A stretch of DNA of 64,000 bases, from the NCBI RefSeq assembly GCF_026627445.1, contig NZ_JAPNLJ010000018.1:1-64000 (forward strand), given 5' to 3'. Source of the stretch: Streptomyces sp. H27-H1 (GTDB lineage: Bacteria > Actinomycetota > Actinomycetes > Streptomycetales > Streptomycetaceae). Each line of letters opens with the position of its first letter. Position 1 is the first letter of the stretch. The notes below the pieces were generated by a model. The model was not told where the DNA came from and made no database searches. It saw nothing but the letters and a program-made list of their open reading frames with translations. The translations under genes were made by a program, and so were the position numbers. This document shows positions 8,737 to 17,257 of this stretch, piece after piece.

Positions 8737-9675
8737 ATGGACATCCTGACTGAGGCCTTGAGTTCGATGCGGACCGGGCTGCCGACGTCCGTGCGCACCG
8801 ACGGCCGCGCCCCCTGGGGGCTCCGGCTTCCGCCCGTCGCAGGGGCAGGCTTCCATGTGGTGCTGTACGGAACGTGTTGGCTGGTCCCGCTGGAAGACGC
8901 CCCGCCCCATCTGGGCCCGATCGCCCTGAGTCCGGGTGATGTGGTCTTCCTGCGCGACGGCCGGGGGCACATCCTCGCCGACCACCCGTCCACGCCGGCC
9001 GAGGTGGAGAGGCCCGAGCAGTTCCGCCCGGGGTCGCCGATCGCCGCCGTGCGGCTGGGCGGCGACGGCGCCCTGACCAGCCTGCTGTGCGGCAACTACC
9101 ACTTGGACCAGGGGCGGCCTCACCCGTTGGTGAAGCAGCTCCCCGAAGTGATCCACCTGCAGACGCGGCACGGCCGCCACCCCGAGCTGAGCGCCGCCGT
9201 CCAGCTGCTCGGGATGGAGCTGGAGAACCCGCGCATCGGATCGGTCGGCATCGTCCCCACGCTGATCGACTCGCTGCTGCTCTACATCTTGCGCGCCTGG
9301 CTGGAGGACCAGCCACCGGCGGCCGGGCGGGGCTGGGCCGCGGCGCTCGGCGACCCGGCGGTCGCCCCGGCGCTGGCGGCCATCCACGGGGATCCCTCGG
9401 CCCAGTGGACCGTGGAGTCGCTGGCGGTCCGGTCGGGGCTCTCACGGGCGGCCTTCGCGCGCAGGTTCGCGGCGCTCATCGGCGAGCCGCCCATGGCCTA
9501 CCTGACCCGTTGGCGCATGACGACCGCGGCCCGGCTGCTTCGCGAGTCCGACAACCCGCTGATCGCTGTCGCCGCGCAAGCCGGATACGGCTCCGAGTTC
9601 GCCTTCGCCAAGGCCTTCAAACGCGAGTACGGGCTGGCCCCCGGCGGATACCGACGCCAAACCCGGAGCGCTTGA
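8737..9675 (+). CDS. AraC-family regulator with N-terminal cupin domain
   Basis: Predicted 312-aa regulator. Residues about 5-195 form the cupin-like sensing domain (WLVPLEDAPPHLGPIALSPGDVVFL), and 205-310 the paired helix-turn-helix domain, with SGLSRAAFARRFAALIGEPPM and AAQAGYGSEFAFAKAFKREYG. This layout matches the AraC group that often sits beside oxidoreductases. It starts 4 bases after the quinone reductase-like gene, so it probably regulates that gene and itself. The inducer is unknown. Confidence 0.87.
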   Translation: MDILTEALSSMRTGLPTSVRTDGRAPWGLRLPPVAGAGFHVVLYGTCWLVPLEDAPPHLGPIALSPGDVVFLRDGRGHILADHPSTPAEVERPEQFRPGSPIAAVRLGGDGALTSLLCGNYHLDQGRPHPLVKQLPEVIHLQTRHGRHPELSAAVQLLGMELENPRIGSVGIVPTLIDSLLLYILRAWLEDQPPAAGRGWAAALGDPAVAPALAAIHGDPSAQWTVESLAVRSGLSRAAFARRFAALIGEPPMAYLTRWRMTTAARLLRESDNPLIAVAAQAGYGSEFAFAKAFKREYGLAPGGYRRQTRSA

Positions 9676-9719
9676 GCTCGACCCTGCCGCGGAGCTCGGA
9701 GTGACGGCCTCCTCCTCGG

Positions 9720-10346
9720 TCAGGCTCGGGTGAGGAGGAGGGCGCCCATCGTGACCATGGTTGCCGCGACGAGTGCGTCCAGGGCTCGCCAGGCCGAGGG
9801 GCGGCCGAGCGGTCCGCTGAGCAGGCGGGCTCCGTAACCGAGGGCCCCGAACCAGGTGAGGCTGGCCAGGACCGCCCCGGCGCCGAAGGCCCAGCGCAGG
9901 TCGCCGCGGCCGGCGGCGAGGGACCCCAGGAGCAGCACGGTGTCGAGGTACACATGCGGGTTGAGCCAGGTCATGGCCAGGCAGGTCAGCACGGCGCGCC
10001 GGGTGGAGGCGGCGCCCCTGCCACCGCCCGGGGCGAGGGCGGCCTCCGGGGCGGGGCTTAGCACCCGGCGGGCGGCGAGGGCTCCGTAGCCGATCAGGAA
10101 GGCGCCGCCGACGAGGCCGACGAGGGTGAGGGCGGGCGGCCAGGCGGTGACGAACGCCCCGACCCCGGCCACGCCGAGGGCGATGAGGACCGCGTCCGAC
10201 AGGGCGCAGATGGCGACCACGGCGAGGACCGAGTGGCGGCGTACGCCCTGGCGCAGGACGAAGGCGTTCTGGGCGCCGATGGCGACGATGAGGGAAAGCC
10301 CGGTTCCGAAGCCCGCGAGGGCCGCCGGGATGATGCCGTGTGTCAT
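9720..10346 (-). CDS. LysE/ArgO-family amino acid exporter
   Basis: Predicted 208-aa membrane protein with about six hydrophobic segments. GFGTGLSLIVAIGAQNAFVLRQG at residues 12-34 is the family's opening signature (quoted here only as a position guide: GAQNAFVLRQG). It exports basic amino acids such as arginine or lysine. It diverges from a LysR-type regulator across a 70-base gap, exactly the lysE-lysG/argO-argP arrangement, so induction by intracellular basic amino acids through that regulator is likely. Confidence 0.88.
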   Translation of the reverse strand: MTHGIIPAALAGFGTGLSLIVAIGAQNAFVLRQGVRRHSVLAVVAICALSDAVLIALGVAGVGAFVTAWPPALTLVGLVGGAFLIGYGALAARRVLSPAPEAALAPGGGRGAASTRRAVLTCLAMTWLNPHVYLDTVLLLGSLAAGRGDLRWAFGAGAVLASLTWFGALGYGARLLSGPLGRPSAWRALDALVAATMVTMGALLLTRA

Positions 10347-10382
10347 GTCTTCGACCGTAGGCAGCGGCCGGGTGAGGAGTAC

Positions 10383-10410
10383 AGCTAAAGATTCTTACGT
10401 AGCATTAGCT
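10383..10410. promoter_or_regulatory. Dyad in the lysE-lysG divergent promoter
   Basis: AGCTAA at 10383-10388 and its complement TTAGCT at 10405-10410 flank an AT-rich core, within the 70-base gap between the two divergent genes. The T-N11-A-type symmetry and the position fit a LysR-family binding site acting on both promoters. Confidence 0.5.
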
Positions 10411-10416
10411 CTCGTG

Positions 10417-11328
10417 ATGGACGAACTGCCTGCCGACCAGGTACGGACCCTGCTCGTGGTGATCGACGAGGGCACCTTCGACGCGGCGGCCGCCGCCCTG
10501 CACGTGACCCCGTCCGCCGTCAGCCAGCGCGTCAAGGCATTGGAGCAGCGGACCGGGCGGGTGCTGCTGATGCGGACCAAGCCCGTGCGGGCGACCGAGT
10601 CCGGGGAGGTCGTCGTGCGCTTCGCGCGGCAGCTGGTCCGGCTGGAACGCGACGCACGGGCCGAGCTCGGCATGGCCGAGGGCCTGGGGCCGGTGCGGCT
10701 GCCGATCGCGGTCAACGCGGACTCGCTGGCCACCTGGTTCCTGCCCGCGCTGACCGGGGTGGATCAGGACCCGCCGGTCTGCTTCGAACTGCACCGGGAG
10801 GACGAGGGACACGCGACGGAACTCCTCCGGGACGGGCGGGTGATGGCGGCGGTCACCTCGCAGCCGGCGCCCGTGGCGGGGTGCACGGTGCGCAGGCTGG
10901 GACTCGCGCGGTACCTGCCGGTGGCGAGCCCGGGGTTCGCGGCGAAGCATCTGCGGGGGGCGGTGGAGCGGGACCTCAGGGTCGCGCCGGTCGTCGTGTT
11001 CGACCGGCTGGACCTGATCCAGGACAACTTCGTGCGGATGGTCACGGGGGACGCGGGCGCCAGGGCGTCGGAGGTACGCCACTACGTGCCGACGTCGGAG
11101 GGGTTCTGCGATGCGGCCGTAGGCGGGCTGGGCTGGGCGATGGTGCCGCAGGCGCAGGCCGACCCCTTGGTGGAGGCGGGGAAGCTGATGGTGATCGCGC
11201 CGGGGCGGACCCTCGACGTACCGCTCTACTGGCAGCAGTGGAAGCTGGACTCGCCCGCGCTGTCGAAGGTGGCGGAGGCGGTCGCGCGGGCGGCGGCGGG
11301 CGCGCTCGGCCAAGACGTGTCCCTCTGA
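10417..11328 (+). CDS. LysR-family regulator, ArgP/LysG type
   Basis: Predicted 303-aa activator. The winged helix is at residues 1-60 with FDAAAAALHVTPSAVSQRVKALEQRTGRVLL, and the effector-binding domain follows. The opening and the pairing with a LysE-type exporter identify the ArgP/LysG subgroup, which responds to lysine or arginine. A GTG one codon upstream (10414) is an alternative start. No strong ribosome site precedes either, so the mRNA may be short-leadered. Confidence 0.87.
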   Translation: MDELPADQVRTLLVVIDEGTFDAAAAALHVTPSAVSQRVKALEQRTGRVLLMRTKPVRATESGEVVVRFARQLVRLERDARAELGMAEGLGPVRLPIAVNADSLATWFLPALTGVDQDPPVCFELHREDEGHATELLRDGRVMAAVTSQPAPVAGCTVRRLGLARYLPVASPGFAAKHLRGAVERDLRVAPVVVFDRLDLIQDNFVRMVTGDAGARASEVRHYVPTSEGFCDAAVGGLGWAMVPQAQADPLVEAGKLMVIAPGRTLDVPLYWQQWKLDSPALSKVAEAVARAAAGALGQDVSL

Positions 11329-11529
11329 TCGGCGGACCGGGTGCGCCGGGCCGGAGGGAATCTTGGTCTGCGGGGCCGACGGAACCGGGTAACGTCTTTG
11401 TCATGTTCTTCCAGACACCGATTTACGAGTGAGAGCGTGATGGGCCCCTGCTGACGTCCTTCGACGTCGCCGCGCCCGTCCCCCACCGATGAATCCGTAG
11501 ATCACCGCACATCATTACCGGGAGAACCC

Positions 11530-11745
11530 GTGACCGTAAGCAAGAACATCAACAACCCCGTGGGGCAGGGTGGCGGCCAGCGCAAGAGGCAGTCGCGCGC
11601 CGAACGGCAGAACAACGGTCCGCACCGCAACTTCGACCGCCAGGGTGCCGCCGACCAGAAGGCGGAACTGGTGCGCAAGATGCGCGAGAAGGCAGACGCT
11701 GCCGAGGACGCCGGGCAGACGGACGACGACACCGCACAGAGCTGA
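11530..11745 (+). CDS. Small basic DUF6243-like protein
   Basis: Predicted 71-aa hydrophilic protein, rich in Arg, Gln and Asn at the start (KNINNPVGQGGGQRKR) and acidic at the end. It matches my memory of the DUF6243 family of conserved small Streptomyces proteins. The GTG start follows GGGAGAA. No membrane segment or known fold is visible, and the likely lack of structure in the N-terminal half suggests nucleic acid or protein binding. The 200 bases upstream (11329-11529) hold no convincing gene. A very strong terminator follows. Confidence 0.7.
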   Translation: MTVSKNINNPVGQGGGQRKRQSRAERQNNGPHRNFDRQGAADQKAELVRKMREKADAAEDAGQTDDDTAQS

Positions 11746-11776
11746 CGCACCGCCGCCGCGGGCGGCACCGCACGGA

Positions 11777-11813
11777 GCAGGGCCCGGACCGCGACGCGCG
11801 GTCCGGGCCCTGC
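11777..11813. terminator. Strong hairpin terminator
   Basis: Perfect 17-bp stem (11777-11793 with 11797-11813) with an ACG loop, 32 bases after the DUF6243-like gene. Confidence 0.85.
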
Positions 11814-11883
11814 TGCCGCATCGGGGCCCGGCCGGGGCCCTTGGCCTGCGAGGACCGGGCCGGGGAGGGCTTAGGCTGCGGGC

Positions 11884-12276
11884 ATGGAGTCCTACACGAT
11901 CGGCCAGGCGGCGCGGCTGCTCGGCGTCAGCGTCGACACGGCCCGGCGGTGGGCCGACGCGGAACGGTTCCCGACGCGTCGGGAAGGTACCCGGCGGATG
12001 GTCGACGGGCCGGACCTGGCCGCGTTCTGCGTGGAGGTCGCGCAGGAGAGCGGCGAGGGCGACGAGGCCCCGTACACCTCGGCGCGCAACGCCTTCGCCG
12101 GCATCGTGACCGGCGTGAAGCTGGGCACGGTCGACGCGCAGGTGGAGATCCAGGCCGGACCGCACCGCGTCGTGTCCCTGCTGACCCGGGAGGCGGTCGA
12201 GGAACTCGGCCTGGAGGTCGGAGCGAGGGCGACGGCGCGGGTGAAGTCGACGAGCGTCTTCATCGACCGGACCTGA
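11884..12276 (+). CDS. HTH plus TOBE (molybdopterin-binding) regulator
   Basis: Predicted 130-aa protein. Residues 1-45 are a MerR/excisionase-like helix-turn-helix (YTIGQAARLLGVSVDTARRW). Residues about 62-130 are a TOBE/Mop domain (ARNAFAGIVTGVKLGTVDAQ through VKSTSVFIDR), which binds molybdate or tungstate. It therefore looks like a molybdate-responsive regulator or molybdate store. It stands alone, but a molybdenum enzyme gene is 5 kb away at 17258, a possible though unproven link. Confidence 0.85.
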   Translation: MESYTIGQAARLLGVSVDTARRWADAERFPTRREGTRRMVDGPDLAAFCVEVAQESGEGDEAPYTSARNAFAGIVTGVKLGTVDAQVEIQAGPHRVVSLLTREAVEELGLEVGARATARVKSTSVFIDRT

Positions 12277-12464
12277 GCGACCCGCGGGGAAGGCCCGGCG
12301 TCCCCGGGCCGGTTCGCGGACCCGCCGAGGCGCTCGGCGGCCGTGTCGGCGGCCTCGTGCCGGCGGCCCGGGCAAAAGGGCGCGTAGCCGCGCGACCCCG
12401 TGGCCCGGTGTTCCGAGTGCAGGTGGGACACTGGCCGGCGATCAGCCTGAGGGGAGTACGTTCG

Positions 12465-13553
12465 TTGTCCATGTTCAGCAACCTGCGCCGGGTCGTGCGC
12501 CGCGGCTACCGGCGCGCCGTCGACCTCAGCCACCCGGTCCGCTCCCCACTGGGCAGCGCCGTCGTCAACTGCATCGTCTACCGGGACGGCGTGCGCCAGG
12601 ACGGCCACGCCGATGCCGGTGAGGCGCTGCACTGGGTCCGCAAGACGGGCGAAGGCTTCGTCTGGATCGGCCTGCACGAGCCGTCGCAGGAGGAATTCGC
12701 CGGGCTGGCAGAGTTGCTGGGCCTGCACCCGCTCGCCGTCGGGGACGTGGGCAACTCCCACCAGCGGCCCAAGATCGCAGGCTACGACGGGACCCTCTTC
12801 GCCGTGTTCAAGACGGTGCGGTACGTGGAGCACGAGGAACTGACCGCGACCAGCGAGGTGGTGGAGACCGGCGAGCTCATGGCCTTCGCCGGCCACGACT
12901 TCGTCATCACCATCCGGCACGGCGGCCGCGGCACCCTCGGGCCGGTGCGCGAGGAGCTGGAGGCGGCGCCCGAGCAGCTGGCCAAGGGGCCGGTGGCCGT
13001 CCTGCACGCGCTGGTGGATCACGTGGTCGACGAGTACGTGGCCGTCACGGACGCGGTGCAGAACGACATGGACGCCGTCGAGACCATGGTCTTCAGCGAG
13101 CACGGCGGCAGCGGGGACGCCGGCCGGATCTATCAGCTCAAGCGCGAACTGCTCGAACTGCGCCGGGCGGTGGCCCCGCTGGGCCGGCCGCTCCAGCAGC
13201 TGAGCACCCAGCCGCTCCCGGTCATCCCGCCGGAGATGCGCACGTACTTCCGTGACGTCGCCGACCATCTGACCCGCGCCACCGACCAGATCAACGCGTA
13301 CGACGCCCTCCTCGACTCGATACTCCAGGCCCATCTCGCGCAGGTGACCGTCGCCCAGAACGAGGACATGCGCAAGATCACCGCATGGGCGGCCATCGTC
13401 GCCGTCCCGACGATGGTCTGCGGGGTGTACGGCATGAACTTCGACAACATGCCCGAACTGCACTGGACTTACGGGTACCCCCTCGTGCTCGGCGTGATGG
13501 CCGTCGCCTGCTTCGTCATCCACCGGGGCTTCCGGCGCAACGGCTGGCTGTGA
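12465..13553 (+). CDS. CorA-family magnesium/cobalt channel
   Basis: Predicted 362-aa divalent cation channel. A long acidic helical cytoplasmic domain precedes two C-terminal membrane helices (ITAWAAIVAVPTMVCGVYG and YPLVLGVMAVACFVIH) separated by the diagnostic YGMNF motif near residue 326. Length and motif are typical. I prefer the TTG at 12465, 8 bases after GGGGAG; an in-frame ATG at 12471 is the alternative. No linked genes suggest special regulation. Confidence 0.87.
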   Translation: MSMFSNLRRVVRRGYRRAVDLSHPVRSPLGSAVVNCIVYRDGVRQDGHADAGEALHWVRKTGEGFVWIGLHEPSQEEFAGLAELLGLHPLAVGDVGNSHQRPKIAGYDGTLFAVFKTVRYVEHEELTATSEVVETGELMAFAGHDFVITIRHGGRGTLGPVREELEAAPEQLAKGPVAVLHALVDHVVDEYVAVTDAVQNDMDAVETMVFSEHGGSGDAGRIYQLKRELLELRRAVAPLGRPLQQLSTQPLPVIPPEMRTYFRDVADHLTRATDQINAYDALLDSILQAHLAQVTVAQNEDMRKITAWAAIVAVPTMVCGVYGMNFDNMPELHWTYGYPLVLGVMAVACFVIHRGFRRNGWL

Positions 13554-13668
13554 CACGGCCGCTGCCGTGGCCGCGGTGGCCACGCGGCGGAAATCCAGGT
13601 GAGGTTGACCGGCAACGCCCGATATGGTCGGCCTGGGCGCGGCTAAACGACGAACGGGCAGGTCAGGC

Positions 13669-14325
13669 ATGCAGCAGGGGTCGACGGACGCGGTGACGGC
13701 GGGCGCGGTGACGGCGGTGGATCTGGTCGGTGAGCGGGTGCGGCTTGAACCGCTGGAGGCCCGCCACCACGACGGACTGTGCGAGGCGGTCCGCGACGGC
13801 AGCCTGTGGGAGCTCGCGGTGACCCTCGTCCCGCATCCGGACGATGTCCGGGGCTTCATCGAGGACGCGGTCGAGGCGCGCGAGGCGGGCAAGCAGATCC
13901 CGTACGCGACGGTGGACGTGGCGACGGGCCGGGTCATCGGGTCGACCCGGCTCATGATGATCAACACCGCGAACCGGCGCCTGGAGATCGGCTGGACCTT
14001 CCTCGCGGAGTCCTGGCAGCGCAGCGGCGCGAACACGGAGGCGAAGCTGCTGATGCTGACGCACTCCTTCGAGGCCATGGGCATGAACCGCGTCGAGCTG
14101 CTCACGGACGTGCGGAACGAGAAGTCGCGGGCGGCGATCGCCCGTCTCGGCGCGAAGTCCGAGGGTGTGCTGCGGCAGCACATGGTCATGCGGGACGGCT
14201 GGGTCCGCGATACGGCGGTGTACAGCCTCACGCGTCCGGAGTGGCCGGACGCGAAGCTCGGCCTGCGGAACCGCCTGGCAGCGGGCCGCTGGGCAGACCG
14301 GTCGGCGGGCCCGGCCGGCAGTTGA
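13669..14325 (+). CDS. GNAT-family N-acetyltransferase (RimJ/RimL type)
   Basis: Predicted 218-aa acetyltransferase. It opens with VDLVGERVRLEPLEARHHDGL, the RimJ/RimL-like signature, and has the IGWTFLAESWQRSGANTEAKLLML acetyl-CoA-binding region around residues 105-130 and NEKSRAAIARLG near 152. It probably acetylates an amino group on a protein N-terminus or small molecule. The ATG at 13669 gives the expected length; an in-frame start 15 codons upstream is less likely. Confidence 0.82.
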   Translation: MQQGSTDAVTAGAVTAVDLVGERVRLEPLEARHHDGLCEAVRDGSLWELAVTLVPHPDDVRGFIEDAVEAREAGKQIPYATVDVATGRVIGSTRLMMINTANRRLEIGWTFLAESWQRSGANTEAKLLMLTHSFEAMGMNRVELLTDVRNEKSRAAIARLGAKSEGVLRQHMVMRDGWVRDTAVYSLTRPEWPDAKLGLRNRLAAGRWADRSAGPAGS

Positions 14326-14367
14326 ACCCAGCCGCCCGGGGTCGCCGCGGCGGCCCCGGCGGGTGCG

Positions 14368-14632
14368 TCAGTGTTCCGCGAGGCCCGGGATGTGTTCCGC
14401 AGGGGCCAGGACGCGTTCTGCCCGGGTAAGGAAGTGGGTGGGGGCGTCCTCGTACGTGGCCACGTGCCATTCCGCGGCTTCGAGGGCCGGGCGGAGGTTC
14501 GGCCCGGCCAGGGGGGCGTCGGCGCTGACGGCGCGGCCGTGGCGAGCCGCGCGCTCCGCACGCCCGGAGGGGTGGCGTGAGGTCGACGCCGATCACGGTG
14601 CCGGCGGCCTCCATCTCCTGAGTCGTGTCCCT
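14368..14632 (-). pseudogene. Degraded remnant, methyltransferase-like
   Basis: On the minus strand around 14590-14632 one frame reads AAGTVIGVDLTP, which resembles the loop after motif I of class I SAM-dependent methyltransferases. A second frame, ending at a TGA at 14368-14370, gives a plausible C-terminus (RPALEAAEWHVATYED ... RAERVLAP) with good codon use. The two frames cannot be joined without a shift. The rest of the 545-base gap between 14326 and 14870 shows nothing intact. Confidence 0.35.
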
Positions 14633-14815
14633 GAGTCCTGCTCGCGACCGCCCGGGCTTGCCATGAATCGCGCATATGAGATCTCGACGGCCGTAAATCA
14701 CCGCATATGCGTAAGTATTCCTCGAGCAGGCTTCTATATGCCAGAAGAGGAATCGTCGGGCATCGCCCGGTCGGAGCGTGGGTCGTACCGGGGTCTTGAG
14801 GTGGTGGGACTTCTG

Positions 14816-14833
14816 GTAGTAAAGTTTCCTAAC
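14816..14833. promoter_or_regulatory. Putative CsnR-type operator before the chitosanase
   Basis: An imperfect palindrome GTAGTAAAGTTTCCTAAC centred 46 bases before the chitosanase start. ROK-family repressors of chitosanase genes in Streptomyces bind TTAGGAAA/TTTCCTAA-like sites as I recall; one half here is intact and the other diverged. Confidence 0.45.
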
Positions 14834-14870
14834 GAAGTCGCCCGAGCATCAACTCCCTTATGGAGGACCT

Positions 14871-15710
14871 GTGTTCACCCCCCACCGCAAGCGACTGGCC
14901 GTAAGTGCCGTACTTGGCGCCGCCCTCCTCGCCGCACCCGTCACCGCTCACGCGACCGCCGCCCCCACCGCGCCGACGGCCGCTGTGCAGGTGTCGGCGG
15001 CCGTCGGACTCGACGATCCGGTGAAGAAGGACATCGCCATGCAGATCGTCTCCAGTGCCGAGAACTCCTCGCTGAACTGGAAGGCGCAGTACAAGTACAT
15101 CGAGGACATAGACGACGGCCGCGGCTACACGGCCGGCATCATCGGCTTCTGTTCCGGTACCCACGACATGCTCGAACTGGTCGAGTACTACACGGACATC
15201 AAGCCGGGCAACGTGCTCGCCAAGTACCTCCCCGCCCTGCGGAAGGTCGACGGCAGCGATTCGCACTCCGGACTCGACCCCAACTTCACCAAGGACTGGG
15301 TGAAGGCGGCCTCCGACTCCGACTTCAAGAAGGCCCAGGGCCACGAGCGCGACCGGGTCTACTTCAACCCGGCCGTGAATCAGGGCAAGTCCGACGGCGT
15401 CGGCGTGCTCGGCCAGTTCACCTACTACGACGCCATCGTCATGCACGGTGACGGCACCGACTCCACCAGCTTCCGCAACATCCGCAAGCGCGCCCTCTCG
15501 AAGGCCAAGCCCCCGGCCCAGGGCGGCAACGAGACGACCTGGCTCAACGCCTTCCTCGACGCCCGGGTCTGGGCGATGAAGCAGGAGGAGGCGCACAGCG
15601 ACACCAGCCGCGTCGACACGGCGCAGCGGGTGTGGGTCAAGAAGGGCAACCTCAACCTCAACACCCCCCTGGACTGGAAGGTCTACGGGGACCCGTTCCA
15701 CATCGGCTGA
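14871..15710 (+). CDS. csnA: Secreted GH46 chitosanase
   Basis: Predicted 279-aa extracellular endo-chitosanase that cuts beta-1,4 bonds in chitosan. Residues 1-about 40 are a signal peptide (basic start, hydrophobic core, AHATAA). The mature enzyme begins near VGLDDPVKKDIAMQIVSSAENS; the Glu in SSAENSS is the expected general acid and the Asp in the DDGRGYTAGIIGF segment the expected base of family 46. The C-terminal LNTPLDWKVYGDPFHIG also fits. GGAGG precedes the GTG start. It is probably repressed through the palindrome upstream and induced by chitosan oligomers. Confidence 0.92.
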   Translation: MFTPHRKRLAVSAVLGAALLAAPVTAHATAAPTAPTAAVQVSAAVGLDDPVKKDIAMQIVSSAENSSLNWKAQYKYIEDIDDGRGYTAGIIGFCSGTHDMLELVEYYTDIKPGNVLAKYLPALRKVDGSDSHSGLDPNFTKDWVKAASDSDFKKAQGHERDRVYFNPAVNQGKSDGVGVLGQFTYYDAIVMHGDGTDSTSFRNIRKRALSKAKPPAQGGNETTWLNAFLDARVWAMKQEEAHSDTSRVDTAQRVWVKKGNLNLNTPLDWKVYGDPFHIG

Positions 15711-17110
15711 CCGCTCCGAGGAGCGGGCGGCGGCGGTCCGGGGCGAACTCCCCTCCCTCCCCGGGCCGCCGCCCGTCGCCGTACCGCCCACACCACGAGC
15801 ACGGCCGCGCCGGCCAGTCCGTAGGCCACCGGGATCGTCGCCCCGCCGAGCGCGCGGACCGAGACGTACGCCGCCGCCCCCGCGAGCGCCACCCCCAGCC
15901 ACTCGGCGCGGCCGTCCAGCGCCACCAGCGCGATCAGGAGCAGGGCGTACCAGGAGTACCCCGGAGTCATCAGCAGGAACGCCGTGCCCGTCACCAACAG
16001 GGCCGCGCTCCAAGGCTGTTCGGGGTCCCCGCGTTGCCAGACGTACACCGTGATCGCCAGTATCCCGGCCGCGACCGCGGGCACCGACCAGGAGTCCGGG
16101 AGCACCAGGCGCAGCAGCGCGTAGCGGCCGCCCGCGCCCGGATCCTCGTACCCCTCCTCCTCGGCGTAGCCGCCCAGGTAGCCGAAGACCGACGCGCGCG
16201 AGAACAGCACGTACGGCAGGTACGTCAGGCCCACCACCGCGGCCGCGGGCAGGAGCAGCGCCGCCGCGTCCCGCCACCGCCGGACGCCGGCCAGCGCGCC
16301 CGGCAGCAGCACGGCGGGCAGCAGCTTCGCCGCGATCGCCAGCCCGAACAGGGCCCCGCCGAGCGGGCGCCGGCGCACCACGACCCCCAGCGCCGCCACC
16401 GACAGCAGGACGGCGAGCACGTCGATGTGCGCGTTGTTCACCGCCTCCACCGCCACCGCCGGACACCAGGCCCAGTACGCGGCCGTACGGAGCCGCGCGC
16501 CCCGGCGCCGCTGGACCAGCAGCAGGGCCCCCGTGACGGCGAGCGCCAGCAGGGCCCCTCCGATCTGCAGGGCTTTGTGGCGCACGCCCGCCGGGGACAG
16601 GGCGTGGACCAGCCCGAAGTAGCCCTCGGCGACCGGCGGGTAGACGGTGTGGACGGAGGGCCGGTTGATCCGCGTGCAGACCCCCGGCTCGATGCCCACC
16701 CGGTCCGGCCCCGCGCAGGCGGCTTCGCCGCGCGGGAACAGCCAGTCGTCGCGCAGGTCGCGCAGCGCCGGATCGGCGGGGGCGTGGTCGTACGGGGAGA
16801 CCCCGGCCGCCTGCACCCGCCCGTCCCAGGCGTAGCGGAAGGAATCGGTGCTGGTCAGCGGCGGCCCGGAGAGCCCCGCCGCGCAGCAGGCCAGCGCGCC
16901 CGCCAGCACGAGCGGGACCACGTACCGCTCCGGCACCCGCCGCAGCGACCAGGCGGCCGCGCCGAACAGGGTCCAGGCGGCCGCGTACCACCAGGTGAGC
17001 CGCGCCGGATCGGCGAAGTAGCCCTCCTCGTGGACGGCGGGCACGAGAACGACGGCCAGCGCGGCGAGCAGCAGCACGGTGAGGAAGGTCCGGGCGCGGG
17101 GGTGGTCCAT
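15683..17110 (-). CDS. Multi-spanning GT-C glycosyltransferase (GT87/DUF2029-like)
   Basis: Predicted 475-aa membrane enzyme with about ten hydrophobic helices. STDSFRYAWDGRVQAAGVSPYDHAP near residues 88-112 is the typical extracytoplasmic loop of polyprenyl-phosphate-sugar-dependent mannosyltransferases (key residues DSFRYAWDGR). HKALQIGG and NNAHIDVLAV also fit. It would add a sugar from a lipid carrier on the outer membrane face. The ATG at 17110 is chosen; an open frame continues upstream without family features. Its last 28 bases overlap the convergent chitosanase. It diverges from the molybdopterin oxidoreductase over a promoter with tandem 42-bp repeats. Confidence 0.8.
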   Translation of the reverse strand: MDHPRARTFLTVLLLAALAVVLVPAVHEEGYFADPARLTWWYAAAWTLFGAAAWSLRRVPERYVVPLVLAGALACCAAGLSGPPLTSTDSFRYAWDGRVQAAGVSPYDHAPADPALRDLRDDWLFPRGEAACAGPDRVGIEPGVCTRINRPSVHTVYPPVAEGYFGLVHALSPAGVRHKALQIGGALLALAVTGALLLVQRRRGARLRTAAYWAWCPAVAVEAVNNAHIDVLAVLLSVAALGVVVRRRPLGGALFGLAIAAKLLPAVLLPGALAGVRRWRDAAALLLPAAAVVGLTYLPYVLFSRASVFGYLGGYAEEEGYEDPGAGGRYALLRLVLPDSWSVPAVAAGILAITVYVWQRGDPEQPWSAALLVTGTAFLLMTPGYSWYALLLIALVALDGRAEWLGVALAGAAAYVSVRALGGATIPVAYGLAGAAVLVVWAVRRRAAARGGRGVRPGPPPPAPRSGQPMWNGSP

Positions 17111-17140
17111 GCGGGCCAGCCTCGCAGCGCGGGGCGCCGT

Positions 17141-17229
17141 CGGGCGGGTGACCCGGCCCGGTGTCCGCGTTTCGTAAGGTGTCGGGCGGGTGACCCGGGC
17201 GGGTGTCCGCGTTTCGTAAGGTGTCGGGC
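17141..17229. repeat. Tandem 42-bp repeats carrying a shared 17-mer
   Basis: Two adjacent 42-bp units, 17141-17182 and 17183-17224, differing at few positions. Each contains GTCCGCGTTTCGTAAGG (17163-17179 and 17205-17221). The same 17-mer occurs inverted at 20997-21013 between the GT2 operon and the two-component system. They lie between the divergent GT87-like and oxidoreductase genes, so they are probable binding sites for one regulator. Confidence 0.75.
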
Positions 17230-17257
17230 CGCCCGTGCCGGGCCCGGCGGCGCTCTC

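Noticed and set aside
11403..11432. Nine-codon mini-frame MFFQTPIYE before the DUF6243-like gene
   Set aside because: No ribosome site and no run of regulatory codons or attenuator hairpin; too short to support.
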